This document shows, in pieces, positions 1-11,869 of a DNA stretch of 64,000 nucleotides. The stretch is from Archilochus colubris. Lineage: Eukaryota > Chordata > Aves > Apodiformes > Trochilidae. The stretch is taken from positions 60,413,847-60,477,846 of the forward strand of contig CM041083.1 in assembly GCA_023079485.1 (NCBI GenBank), given 5' to 3'. A model generated the notes under the pieces. That model saw nothing but the letters and a program-made list of their open reading frames with translations, made no database searches and was not told the DNA's origin. Within the stretch, counting starts at the first letter, position 1; every line of letters starts with the position of its first letter. A program made the position numbers and the translations under genes.

Positions 1-2305
1 AGCTCTTTGCCATATTTCTTTGTTCAGCTCATGTGAAAAGCCTTTTTTTGGAGGATAAGGAGTACAGCTCGATGCCAGCCATGACCAGTGCAATCAGAGC
101 AGAGGAAGAAGACTGGTCTCTGTGCTTTCTTATCTCAAAGGCGTCTCTGCTGCATTCATGGGCATGCAAAACTGGACAGCACTGGCTGTAGCTGTTGTAA
201 GAACCAGATGTTCTCTCAGGGAGATGTAGACTAAAAGCACTGCTGGATGCAGAGCAAAGGGCTGAGAACCAATTAATTTTGTTTTCTTCCTCCATTCAAT
301 TTTCAGTTTTGCATAATGGTTTTCTCTCCTCCTATCTCTACTTTTTATATCATTCCTTGCACAACCCATGTCAAGAAGAGTAGATTGTAACTCTGAGTGT
401 GAGCACTAGCTACCAATTAATCATGAAGCAGTATTTTTTTTCCCAGTACAATGCCAGTTACTATAATTATTGTTACAGGTACCTCTATAAAATCTAACAA
501 AGACTGAAACCCTGGGACTGTTCACACCTTGCATGGGTAAAACCTCACTTAACTCTAGTTGCTCGAAAAGAAGCTCCACTGAACTAATCTCCCTGGCTCT
601 CTCTTCCATCAATGTAGGCAGAAACAACTGTATACAAAGAGATCTTCAAACCATTTAAATAAGGATCCTGTTCTAGAGAAAGCTATGTTCCTACATTGCC
701 TCTAGGAGGGTGCCCTATTCCTGAAAGATGAAGTGTGACATGCCTCATCTTCATTTCTTGCTGTGGCTTCATATTTCTTTAAACACACCACTGATTTTCA
801 CTTTTCAACCTTTTCCACTCTTAACTGTGTTTTCCCAAGGATTACCATATATTTAGCATTTATATTTTAAAATATATTTATTTTCCTCCTTTTTATAAAT
901 AGTTAGCATTTATAACACTTGCAAGGGCCGAAGTATTAGAGTAGAGCTTTTACAAGTGTTAATAAAAAACTAATCATACTGATTGCCTGCTCTTGCAGTA
1001 TGACATATGACATAAGCATGCCTAGAACAAAGAATATGGTAAGTTCTGTTCTCTATTATGTGCTGTGGAAATCTGCTTATACTAGTTTTAGTATAGTGCA
1101 TCTCTTTGATGTCATCTGCTCAAGGCTGTGTGTAAGTCAAACAACCTTTACCTGCCCTGTGTAAATTTACAATGAGGTGTTTGAGTAGCAGCACTTAGCT
1201 GGCTCTTTCACCAAGATCTATTTGTAGCTCTTTTATGTGCAATTTCTCCAGAGGCTGACTAAGCAGGGCCCAATACAGTGCCCACCTTGACATGTAGACC
1301 TCCACAACATCCCATCCTTAGCCACCCAAAGCCCCATCAGACAAGCTAGGATTGTGGGAAACAAAGGTTTTGAGGGGACTTAAGGTCAATGTGGAGATAT
1401 ATCTGTTGCAGGTAAATGCCTGAGAACCATTTTCATAAGCAAATGTCTCCCAGGCCACTTTGCCCAGTCACTGTTGTACATCCAGTGATGGCAGATCAGG
1501 GCTCTTGTGTCCACTCTTAAGTGAAACTGGTAATGTGCAGTTGAATGAGAGAGAATTTTTCCTCTTCCCTCTAAAACATTTGTGGATAGTTAATCTTTGA
1601 AGAAATTTAATCTCTCTTTCTTTCTACACAGTTAACCCAATATCAATTTTTTTAAATGCCTTTTCATTTCTCATATGATTTTTTTTTTATTTAAGCTTTC
1701 TAAATGAAAGATGTTTGAACAAAAACCCACCACAAAAACCCCCCATCAAAACAAACAAATCTTTTTTAAAAGTTATGGCAGTCTCCATTTTTACCAAGCA
1801 CATTTAAAAATGAGGCAATTCATTGAAATTGACCCTTTCCCCCCAAAAAGCAAACAAAAAACTATAAAAATATCAGCATTTTAGAATGGAAAATTTTTCA
1901 CTGGAAACCAACTCCATTATGGTATAATTCTCTAGCTCATGCCTTTTCAGCATGATGTGAAAGCCATCAAGCAGAAGATATTTCCCTCCCTCATGAAAAA
2001 TACATTTGTTGGGTTTTTTCCATGCACAGAATGGGCAGTATACCAGCTAAAACAATTGAAAACTTTTGGTTTCTTTATGTTTCATTTTAGCAAGAGAGCA
2101 TGACAAAATCTGAGGTTATGATGTCCATAACTGAAATGCCTCATTTACACTTTCTATAGAGCACCCACTATTTTAATAACTAAGGCTCTATTAACTGAAT
2201 TCTTTTCTCATTCTTATCTGTTTGCTACTGGCAGGAAAGTTGAACCATAACCCCCTGTTCTAACACATTCAATCATAAGAAGCATCTTAGCCCTTACCCA
2301 AAATC
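1..2305. other. Intergenic or far 3' flank, no gene seen
   Basis: AT-rich sequence downstream of CHRM2 relative to its transcription. I see no long open frame, no recognisable repeat family and no RNA gene. The short open frames present have no recognisable protein character. Human gene order (CHRM2 followed by PTN) would place PTN further to the left, but nothing of it is visible here. Confidence 0.5.
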
Positions 2306-2311
2306 AGAGCC
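2306..2311. repeat. Left target-site duplication (AGAGCC)
   Basis: The six bases AGAGCC lie directly before the TG that opens the 506-bp hairpin element. The same six bases follow its closing CA at 2818-2823. A 6-bp duplication next to TG...CA ends fits retroviral-type integration. Confidence 0.6.
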
Positions 2312-2533
2312 TGTAGTGGAACAAAGCAATCAGACGCCTCTGATTACCGAGAAGTGGGTGTGAGCCGGTATCAAATCCACCTGTGCCCAATCAGGGCAGG
2401 CCCCCTATTGAGCATGTGCAAGACCAGGGGGCCAATAAAAGGCGAAACTCACAGCCGCAGACTAGCTCACTCCCGAGCACTGTTTTACCTTTATTATGCC
2501 ACTAGCACCCATTGCCTCCAAGGTGAGGCTCTC
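2312..2533 (+). repeat. Left inverted arm (222 bp)
   Basis: This arm pairs with 2596-2817. If it is LTR-derived, the TG end and the following 120 bp would be U3, with CCAAT at 2432-2436 and a TATA-like AATAAAA at 2434-2440. CpG sites in the outer part are intact in both arms, which suggests recent insertion or homogenisation between arms. Confidence 0.85.
2432..2440 (+). promoter_or_regulatory. CCAAT/TATA-like box in left arm
   Basis: CCAATAAAA lies in a GC-richer context about 120 bp inside the TG terminus, as an LTR U3 promoter would. The mirror copy at 2689-2697 points the opposite way, so any transcripts from the two would converge on the loop. Activity is unproven. Confidence 0.35.
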
Positions 2534-2602
2534 TGTGGAGTCTCTAACCTGGGGCTTTCGGCATTGCAGTACTGGGTCTTAACCAGCTGCGCCACGAGAG
2601 CC
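2527..2602 (-). other. tRNA-like loop with Pol III A/B-box-like motifs
   Basis: Read on the minus strand, this 76-nt unit starts GGCTCTC and ends GAGAGCC, a perfect 7-bp acceptor-like stem. It holds TGGCGCAGCTGG (2583-2594), which fits the A-box consensus, and GGTTAGAGAC (2540-2549), one base from the B-box core GGTTCGANNC. The boxes are 33 nt apart. D and T stems do not fold well, so it is not a functional tRNA. It may be a tRNA-derived SINE head or a copied retroviral primer tRNA. The acceptor-like pairing is also simply the inner end of the large inverted repeat, which weakens the tRNA argument. Confidence 0.35.
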
Positions 2603-2817
2603 TCACCTTGGAGGTGATGAGCGCTAGTGGCGCAATAAAGGTAAAACAGTGCTCGGGAGTGAGCTAGTCTGCGGCTGTGAGTTTCGCCTTTTATTGGCCC
2701 CCTGGTCTTGCACATGCTCAATAGGGGGCCTGCCCTGATTGGGCACAGGTGGATTTGATACCGGCTCACACCCACTTCTCGGTAATCAGAGGCGTCTGAT
2801 TGCTTTGTTCCACTACA
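2596..2817 (-). repeat. Right inverted arm (222 bp)
   Basis: Inverted copy of 2312-2533 ending in CCACTACA. It holds the mirrored promoter-like box TTTTATTGG at 2689-2697. The six differences from the left arm are at 2615, 2616, 2620, 2622, 2632 and 2633. The right arm keeps CpGs that are TG or CA in the left arm at two of these sites. Confidence 0.85.
2689..2697 (-). promoter_or_regulatory. CCAAT/TATA-like box in right arm
   Basis: On the minus strand this reads CCAATAAAA. It is the exact mirror of 2432-2440 and faces inward. Confidence 0.35.
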
Positions 2818-2823
2818 AGAGCC
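2818..2823. repeat. Right target-site duplication (AGAGCC)
   Basis: Direct copy of 2306-2311, adjoining the terminal CA of the hairpin element. Confidence 0.6.
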
Positions 2824-3395
2824 TGGATAGATTGTCCCAGAAGTATTGTAATTTGTGCCAAAGAATGTGACTTTTACAGTGGGATGTTCTTGCTCCTTTG
2901 GGCTACTGGCACTTCTTAGCCTCCCCATTGGCAAGGGGAGCTGATCTCTATCTTCTGTGCTGGAGGGAAGTAACTGCTTTGAAATGCTCCCTATTCTTTT
3001 TTAGGATGGAGTTTTAGTAGGAGGAATTTTATGATGCCACAGAGCCATTGTGCCCGCACTACCAGAAAATAATTCGGTGCAGCTGTCTACAGTAATATTT
3101 CCATGTGATAATATTGCTCCTGTGCCATATGGATCCAATCACCTCTGCTCAGCCCTGGTCCTGAGTGTTTTTCAACTGCAGTAAAAATCATAGTAGGGAT
3201 TATGGTGGGAGTCAAGGAAAGCCTGTGGACTCTAAACATAAATTAATTAACTCGAGAGCTATTTGAGGCTCCTTTCCCCCTTCCCTCCTACACTGGTTCA
3301 CATTTTTAAGCCTTTTTCAGGCTTTCATAGTGATTTATTCAGCACCTTTAGTTAGCTGGTAATGAGAGAAACTTGGAGAGCTTGCTGAGACACTT

Positions 3396-3500
3396 CAGAG
3401 GCAGGAGAGGACAAAAGGGGTGGGAGGAAGGAGTAAAGGAGGGACAGAGGGAAGAAGGGAAAGGATGAAGCAATGATTGAGGGAAAAAGGAAAGGGGTAT
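3396..3500 (+). repeat. Purine-rich (GGA/GAA) tract
   Basis: About 100 bases are almost all A and G on the plus strand, with only scattered C or T. Such polypurine stretches can be simple low-complexity DNA or form triplexes. No function is implied. Confidence 0.6.
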
Positions 3501-6500
3501 TTTTGTCTCTCCATTTCTTTGATGTCACTCTTGCTGGTTTTATTATTCCCCCTGGTTCTGTGTGTTGGTAGAAATTAACAAAACCAAATTAGCAAGCTCC
3601 ATTGAGAAGAAGGTGGCAAAGTTAATTTCCTAGTGCTGCCAAGTAGATTCCCAGGTCTAGACGGTGTACACAATGGTTGGCAAAAGGCCACAAACAGAGT
3701 TAATGGATTTACAAAATAGCAGCATTTTTCTATATATGATTTTCTCTGGGTGTTTCCACAACCCAGGGAGAAGTAGGTGGTTACACTTTAAAAGTTTTTC
3801 TGTTAAGAAAAGCCCTCAGAGGGAAGCACTTAACAGACACTTCTGGTCTGGGGATCCTTGTCTAAAGATGACTCTTCAGAGGGGAGAGAATGAATATTAT
3901 TAGTAATTATATTAACTGTACATATTACTTGAGTGATGTGGTTATATTCTTCTAAAGAAAAAGGTAACCTTGTTCACAGCCCAGTGGTGAAACTATCACT
4001 GAGTGAAAAACATACGCAGAGAGATGACCAGTTTGGCACCAGCTATGTCCCTTTTCCCCTGTGTGTGATTAACTCTGTCAACATTTTCAAAATATATGTG
4101 GTCAGTTAAGTAAGCCTAAACCTCCTCTGAGAAGATGAAAAAAATTTAGCTTCAGCATTCTGAATTTACAGGTACCCATATTGCAGGCTTTCTGTAATGT
4201 TAATGAAGTCAAATACATGTAGGAATAATAATAAAAAAATGCACACTGGAAAAAGCTTTTTTGGACTCTGCTTTCCAAAACATATAGAGTTGGGGATTAA
4301 GTCTTGGCTTGCTATGCTGTGTTTCAAATAGGATTGGCAGCTGCTCCTCTTTGGAAGTTAACTCTCATATTTGCAGAAACCTCTCCCATCTGTTAAAACT
4401 CTCACCATTGGCATCTTGAGGCCCTCCTAAAGCCATATGTTGGCAATTTAAGGATGGTATAGTGTGTGTGCAAGAGAATTATTTGGATATAGTGGTACAC
4501 TGACAACTTGAGTTATGCATATGGGATGTGATGTGGCAGTGAGCATGGTGGGGTCTGAAACTGGTCATCTGCTTTTTGAAGGGAAGAGATAAATCAGAAA
4601 CAAGTAGCCTGTGTCTTAGGAAAACAGACTTTCTGGTACCTTTTGGTGTCTATTGTGATCTCGACAAGTGTCTTTTGACAGTCAGGTTCTATCTGCAAAA
4701 GAGATTTATTAATATTTTCCCACCTTACAGCCTACATGTAGAGTATATGTTTTGCTGAGTGCAAGCGAATTAAATACAGGGCAAGCAAAAAAATATAGTC
4801 AAACAAATAAGTTTATCTGATTGTTTTGAGAGATAGGTGGAGGGGAAGGTGACTTTTCTGGAGGCTTATGGACAGGAAGGTGGTGAAATGGCTGAGGGTG
4901 AGCTTGGACTGAAGAAACAACAGAGCAAATGTCTGTGCTAGTAAGTTGTAGGCATAGAGGACAAAGATAGGTGCAAAGTCCTGAAAAGATGGAAGCCATG
5001 AAAATCCTCAAATATTAACAAAAGAAATATTCAGGAAGAAGTCTATATAGAGCACCTTATTAAAATTACTTTTTCCATTCTGGAGCAGCTGGGCTGAAGC
5101 ATCCTGATCCTGACAGAGCTGATACCTCCACTATGCCCAAGAGATCCAGTCTTCAATCACTTGTCAACTTGCTATACATGAAAAGCCAGGTCTACATGGG
5201 CAAAGATGCAAAGACGGTCCCCAGTCACTGTGGTGCTCCCCAGTCACAAGGATGGTCAACCCTTTGCTGCATCTGAACCCTGACTTCTCCTGAAGTGAGG
5301 GTGATACAGTATCCAAAGACTCTAAGGAGATGGCTATATAAGCTGTTTCTTATTGCTACTCCCAGATGCTTTATAGACATCGCATGCAGCTTGGTTTGAA
5401 TACATGAGGCAAAGGGAGCTCAAAATGCATTTGGTTGTCAGTGGTGTCATCTCCCCCCCATAGTCAACTAACTAAAAATTTATTTTGCTTTGATATAACA
5501 GGATGGCTACAGAAGAGTCTTACCTATTCCTTGTTAACATTCAGATGACAAAAATATATGGAGGAATGTCTTACTGGAGGCCCTTGTCAGGCTATCAAAG
5601 GGTCCTTATAACTAAAAAGGAAATAATGTGAAGGAAGCAGAGTCACTGGAGGAGGTGAATAAAGGGAGGCACAGAAATGCAGACAAGACAAGGATGAGTA
5701 AAATGGTACTCCAGATCTCTCTTGAACTTCACACTTGCCAAAAAGTCTGAGCCAAATAATTCTTCTCTTCGTTACTACAGTCTCACAGCCTGTGGCTGCT
5801 GTATGGAAGTTATCCACTCTACTTACTATCCTGGTTTCATATTGCACAGGTAGTTCCCTCAGTAAAAAAGAAAAATAAGCAGAGATACCACATACAAAAC
5901 CATTTTTATTATTGTTATAATTTGCTGTTTAATGCAATGCTTTAACTAGGAATACTACTCAGCAGAAGTTCATACACATATATTACATGTAATTTTAGTT
6001 GTGTCTTCAAGATATTTGAAACACTCATCATCTCAGTCCTTTATGGGTTACTTTGGTGAAACGCTTTCCTTCATCCCACATAACATTTAAAAGTTGTTGA
6101 ATAACACAGACGTTTTTCTTCCAAATGGAGCACAAAATTACATCCAAATTCCCAGCTGATATGACTTTATCAAATTTTCCTTTCACTGTATGAATGTTGT
6201 GTATAATATGTATATACCTATACAGCATATATAAATATATATCTATAATGTATATATAATAAAGTGGGTCAGCTTTACACAGCTAACCATAAATTTGTGC
6301 TTATCGTATTTATAGGAGATCAAATCAACGGCATCAAGAATTTGACCATTTGACTTATAAGATCCTCAGTTCCCACTTTTACCACATGATTTTGGATATC
6401 ACATACATGCATTCCCTTCTTCATTACAGCAGTAGTTTCTTCTCTTGAAGAAAAGAATGCAGTTGATTTTTATATAAATGAGAAACAGTTTTTCCATACC

Positions 6501-7205
6501 ATTAAGTTAAAAAGGTCTCAAGAAGAGATGAAGTTCTTCCTCATACATCGAGCTTGAAAAGTAATTGCACATTCATTGTAGATATATTTACAGAATAACT
6601 TTATCTGGATAATATTACACATGTTGTATAATTTTTTTACACAGTCATGATATGGTGTTGGTCATGTTAAAACACACTAGCTAAAGATATTTACAAACTA
6701 CTAGTCTCTAACTTACCAACCACCTCTGCAAAGTGGCACCAGAATTAAGGTATAAGATATAAGAAAGTCTGTTTATTGGCAACTGTGGCAATCTCACCAG
6801 TGCTTTTATTATTTATTACTACTACCACTACTAACATGATGTGCTTCAGAGAAGGGCTGTCTTTGGGGTAGAGGTGTAGAGACAGAGCCTCTGGTGGGGG
6901 CAGAAATCACCCCCACTCCCCACAGCCTTACATGAGCTGGGGGAGCAGAAAAGCAAGCCAGCCATGCCTTGTCTGTGCCTTTCAAGTTAGAGCATGCCAA
7001 GTTGTCCCCCTCTGCTTCCTTCAGTGCTGTCAGGTGAGTCAGTACAAATGTTAAACACTCAGAAAAATTCCCCCTTCCAAAGGCCACTGGTACATGGACT
7101 ATGATCATACTCCCTCACATACCACTCACAGCTGCTTCTCCCACAGAATCATCTCAAAGATGGGGGCATCTCAAGGAAAACAGCTTCTGTTTGCTTCTTG
7201 ACAAG

Positions 7206-7290
7206 TATGGTAAAAAAATAAAATAAAATAAATTAGCAAAACCAAACCAAAATCAAACCAACCAAAAAAAAACAAAAAACCCAACAACCA
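7206..7290 (+). repeat. A-rich low-complexity stretch
   Basis: Runs of AAAAT, AACCA and AAAC units make up this stretch. It may be an old A-rich tail, but no element body is recognisable on either side. Confidence 0.5.
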
Positions 7291-10200
7291 TAAAGCAATA
7301 AAAAAGAGTAATTACCTAATGGCACTTTTCAGGTTATGCAGAGCTTTGGATAATGAGAGGACACCACAATTTTTTTCACTTTATTTAGTTAATACCAGAA
7401 TGAAATATGTAGAACAAGTCTACCCAGTATCCTTAAACATGAGGTCTGGGAGGACTGATGGGTTTCCGTAACCCACTATTTCCAGAATGTAGTAAAAAAG
7501 GCCACACCAAAAGGAGGGAAATAAAAATTGAGGAGTAATAATGACGTTGTGCTTGTGGTAAATAATTCATGTCCAAATGAACCTTGCTATAATTAAATTT
7601 GTAGGCTGCAAGAAACAAAAAAATTCCCATCTCCTCCTTCCTCTGTCCCAGTGGGGATGGCCAGGAGCAGCCAGGCCACCCCAAGGGTTTCCTTACAAGT
7701 GTGTGGGGAGTTCTCACCACAGCCACACTCACTAAAGTTGTTTCCTCTTGCCAATGTGTGTTCCTCCACAACAAAAATACAAAAATATAAAACAGAGTGT
7801 GTAGATACAGCACTTGCTTTTGCCTCCTTCATGCTTTGTGGATGATAAAAAATTGATCTACAGGGCTCATTTGAGCACCCCCATCCTCATGAGCATAAGA
7901 TAAAGTAAGAAAGAAAAAGGAATCTGATATATATATATTAGTTGCCTTTGGACTACTGAATAGATTTTTAGTAAATCAAATGAAAATCTCAAACAAAAAG
8001 AAGTCTGACAAATTGTTCTCAGATTCTGTCTGCACAAAAAAACAGATTTCTCATCAATTTTTTTTTTTTTTAATCACAGATGTTTTTAATACTCAAAAAA
8101 GTTTCCACTTAGACAGACATATCTTCAGGCTGTCATTTTCTCCTTGGAAAATGAAGGTAGGGCTGGCCTGTGACAGTACAAGTCACTCCCCAGGAGTCCC
8201 CGATGTGACAGATCTTGCTGCAACAGGATTTCTGTCAAGGGTTGGTTGGGCCTTTTGAGTTGTAGCCTGTTTCTGGAAATAATTAAGAGGAAGAAAAGGA
8301 GAAGGCAAGAAGTGCTAGCTGAAGCTTTTTGTTGTTTAGTGTGTTTTTTTCCTTCTCATGAGCCACCTGCAGTTTGCTCAATTTCTCTGTCAAACAAAAG
8401 TGCTTAGTGCAGCCCATGATGCTGATGTGCCACTGGAATCCTCTGGCTGGCCAAGCCCAAGGTGAAGATGTGGCAGCACCATCAGCAGGGCCACCTGGAG
8501 CCTTGGGATGACAGTCAGGAAGCTGGAGGAGGTACCCAAGGAGAGCTGCTCTTCAAGACCGACATCTAGATCTCGCAGAACTACTACTCAGGAGGGAAGC
8601 GAAACCTGGTGAACGTGGTTTGGGACAAAAAGGAAAGACATGAAAGCTCAAAAGATGTTCAGAAAAAAAAATATTTTGTGGCTCTGAAAGATTATCCCAT
8701 TTTTTGTCTTACTGAGCCACAACCACCTGAAGAGCAGAGAAGTTGCCAGTATCTTAGGGAAGGCTTTGCCTCCTCTCTGCCTTCAGGAGGGGATCTACAG
8801 TGTCATGAAAAAGTGGTGGCACTGCTACTTCCCACCAGCTGCCAATGAGCACAACACAGACAAAATCCCATGCCATATATTGAATGTTACATTCCATGGA
8901 TTATTTTCAATGTATATAAACCATGCTGGGGTAAGTTTCTGTGTGCCTCTACATACACATGTAGGTTTGTTACCTTATGTCATCTATTTTGACATCTGAA
9001 TGATGATGTACAATAGAAATACTTTTTAATTGGATGGGTAAAAGATGAAAACACACAGGACTGAGTGTCCTGCAAGCCTTTAAAATATGTTATAACACAA
9101 ACATCTTGTCCTTTAGTATCAAAAGTGGGGGTGGTGCTAGGGAAAAGTGCTAGAAAGCTTAAAGCTGAGGTTTGGTTTTTGGGTTTTTTTCCCTTTTATT
9201 TTGTTTCATGAATGCTGCCCCCCAAATATTTTTGGTTTTTGTTTGGTTGTTTTTTCTGCATGGTATAGTGTCATCACACATGATGAAAAAGTATAATTTT
9301 AACTTCTACTTTGTACTTCTTAACCTGCAGAGGTGTACTTATCTGCTAAGGGAGTTCATAATTTATGAACAAGTGACAGCTTCAAACGTCACAATAAAAA
9401 ATTTGCACACTTTCTGGAAAACTGGATTCAAAAGGATAATTAAATAAGAGTACACAAACCATTATTTCCCCATTTGAGTACCTGTACTATTGGTACCCAC
9501 AGCACCTGCTGAAAGAAAGAAGCAGGTGCATTTCTTTTATGACATTTTTGAAAAGAAGTAAGATTTAGAAAACGAGATTTCCTTTTATCCTTGGTTTTTA
9601 TCTGGATTTTATTAACACTGTAAGAGAAAGAGTGATCTAGAAATGACCATGTAGGTCTTTCCTTTAGCCTGCCAAGATAAGTCTGGTGAATATAGTTTTG
9701 AAAGACAAGCTGCAATCAGTTTTGTAAGACTTATCATTGACTTATTCTTCCTTACAAGCAGGAAGATAAAAATAGTGATAGTAAATATGACTCGAGGCAA
9801 GTGAGGGTTGCAAAATTAGATCCTCAGCTGCATGGAGACACTTTGCTATATTAGGATGAAACCACTAGGGGTATAAAATCAATGAATGCATATTAAGGAA
9901 CATTAATCCTGAGTTTAATGTGGCCTTAATTTACTGCAGTTTAATCCTCCTCATTTACACTTTCTGCTAGGAACTCATACTTTGAAACACGAAAATTGTC
10001 ATATTGCCAAAGTGCTTTGACACTGTGTTCCAATAAGCTTGTCAAATGTAAAATTTAAGTCTGGAAGATTAATTTCCCTGTAATCTTGAAGGCTGCTATT
10101 TTGAAGTGCATATTGGGAGACTCTAATGTGGTAGCTCGAAATAACAGAACAATTTGTGTCCTATTTGGTCAGTGGCTTTCACTCCTGAAGGCAGTGTCTC

Positions 10201-11680
10201 AGGACACTGTTTGTCTGGATAAAAGAGCTGCTTTTCTGGATAACAAAATCTGTAGGTATACCTTGACTACTGCTTGGAAGTTAGAGGTACTAAGAAGGAG
10301 GTAACCAGAATATCCATGTCACAGCCAACTACTGTTTTCAGCAACCTGATACACTTTATCCTTCCCACACAGTGCTCAGGTGTGCTACAGTAAATATCAA
10401 ATATTGAATAGTAAATTTCTTTTCTAGAAAAAATCCAAATTTGAGCTGGTGTGGAGTATCACATAATATCTGAACTTGACCCCTGCCAGTCCTCCATCTA
10501 GACAGTATCTGTTTTTGTGTAATCACTGTTTTCCTAGGTGTTATACCTTGGCTTACTGTCAAAACATTGCTGCCAGATGGCACAAAAGGGAATGTAGACA
10601 AAACCTTTTCCACAAAATAAACATCTTGTCCAGGAACGACCTCAGTTTAACACTAAGGGCTTAGGCAGAGCTTGATCCTCATGGGCATGTCAATCCATCT
10701 TATTCTTTTCCTTAGTAAATGACTCTGAGTCATCTTCTGCTTTGTCTGGAGTATGGTCATATAATATTAAGCAGTAATTCTGTGGAGGCTCAGCATGCCT
10801 CTTCATTTGTACAACCAACTTGAAAAGGATGTAACCTCAACTTTTCAAGTAATAACCTTGTTTCTATTCTTCAACTGAGACCCTCTGTTTGGCCATCATA
10901 CTGGCTGACTGGATGAGACCTTTGAATTTACAACTTGTCTTGATATTCAGTCTTAATGCCCTGGACAAGTAAGGTACAAAAAGGAAGAAAAAGTTGATGG
11001 AGATAAACCACAAATCCACAGGTGTACATTCTATGACAAACAAAGTGAACAAAATTGTTTGAAAAGCTTTGGTTTACACAGATGCTGAAATACTCTTGGG
11101 ATGTAGCAATCTGGAATAGACCACCATTTTTTTCATCTTGATGTGATGAAGGAATCACGGAACAAAACCTCCAAAAAGGGCACAAGTGGCAGACCTTGAA
11201 TGATACACAGGTTAGGCAATGGTTACATGTTAAGCATAAGTACACTTTCAGAACATGATGCAGTTTTAGAAATGATAGTGTCATAAACAACATAGAATCA
11301 CTTTCATCATGATTTTCCTAACATTAGGGTTCTTACATGACAATGACAATAAAGCTTTACACAGCTGTGAGTATTAGAACTTTCTACCATGATACATTCA
11401 GATTATGTAAAATCTTCCAAACTCCTTTGGCTCTTCCACAGTAATTGTTAAAATTTCCTTCTTTTTTTCCTCTAGGTGAAAACATATTAAACACACACAG
11501 AAAAAAACCAAAACCAAAACAAAACAGGGAGAGCAGGGGGGGAAAGAACAAGTATTTTACACAGAATGACAAAAATCATAGACTCTAAAGCCCTTCTGCA
11601 GAGTAGTCTCAGAAATCAAGGAACTGTGCCTCCAGTACAAGGACTTGAATAAACCCTCAAACATTGCCATATTCTTAAGA

Positions 11681-11686
11681 TTTATT
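11681..11686 (-). terminator. Candidate CHRM2 poly(A) signal
   Basis: AATAAA on the minus strand about 185 nt after the CHRM2 stop codon. It is the first canonical hexamer downstream. Other AATAAA copies lie further left (for example 7380-7385), and a longer 3' UTR using one of those is quite possible. Confidence 0.25.
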
Positions 11687-11869
11687 TTCAATAATTAAAA
11701 AAATGTTCCTAAGTGTAGTTCTCAAGGGTAGAGCTGATGCCCCGTATCAGTATTTCTAACATCCTGGATTGCACATTCCATAGAAGAGCATAAAGTGCTA
11801 TGGCATTTATATTTTTTAATTCATTTTGGAACTTCTTCAACTTTCTCATTATTATTTTCATTATGATTT

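Larger units (their letters stand above)
2312..2817. mobile_element. 506-bp palindromic foldback element with TG...CA ends
   Basis: Two 222-bp arms (2312-2533 and 2596-2817) are inverted copies around a 62-bp loop. The outer 184 bp of each arm match perfectly. Six mismatches, all transitions, lie between 2496 and 2514. The element starts TGTAGTGG, ends CCACTACA and is flanked by the direct repeat AGAGCC. TG...CA ends with a 6-bp duplication are usual for endogenous retrovirus LTRs, but an ordinary solo LTR is not palindromic. Each arm holds CCAATAAAA, like an LTR promoter, pointing to the centre. The two open frames here are mirror images of each other and of non-coding character. It could be an integrated inverted-LTR cDNA, two LTR pieces joined head to head, or a foldback family not known to me. 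Confidence 0.75.
2824..11869. other. 3' UTR and downstream flank of CHRM2, mostly featureless
   Basis: The part nearest 11869 must be 3' UTR of CHRM2, because the stop codon lies at 11870-11872. How far the UTR runs cannot be read from the sequence. The remainder is AT-rich with a purine-rich tract near 3.4 kb, A-rich stretches near 7.2 kb and a T14 run near 8.06 kb. No recognisable gene or transposon was seen. One long open stretch on the plus strand at 8428-8848 is interrupted by a single stop and is discussed among the findings. Confidence 0.45.

Noticed and set aside
2312..2817. Classification of the hairpin as a hAT- or CACTA-type MITE.
   Set aside because: hAT elements make 8-bp duplications and CACTA elements 2-3 bp. 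The 6-bp duplication with TG...CA ends fits LTR-type integration better.
2312..2817. Hairpin as a library or assembly inversion artefact.
   Set aside because: An artefact would not be expected to create matching 6-bp flanks, a unique 62-bp loop and six arm differences. It is not fully excluded without raw reads.
2354..2934. Two open frames (87 and 146 codons) on opposite strands over the hairpin.
   Set aside because: They are mirror images produced by the inverted arms and have no protein character.
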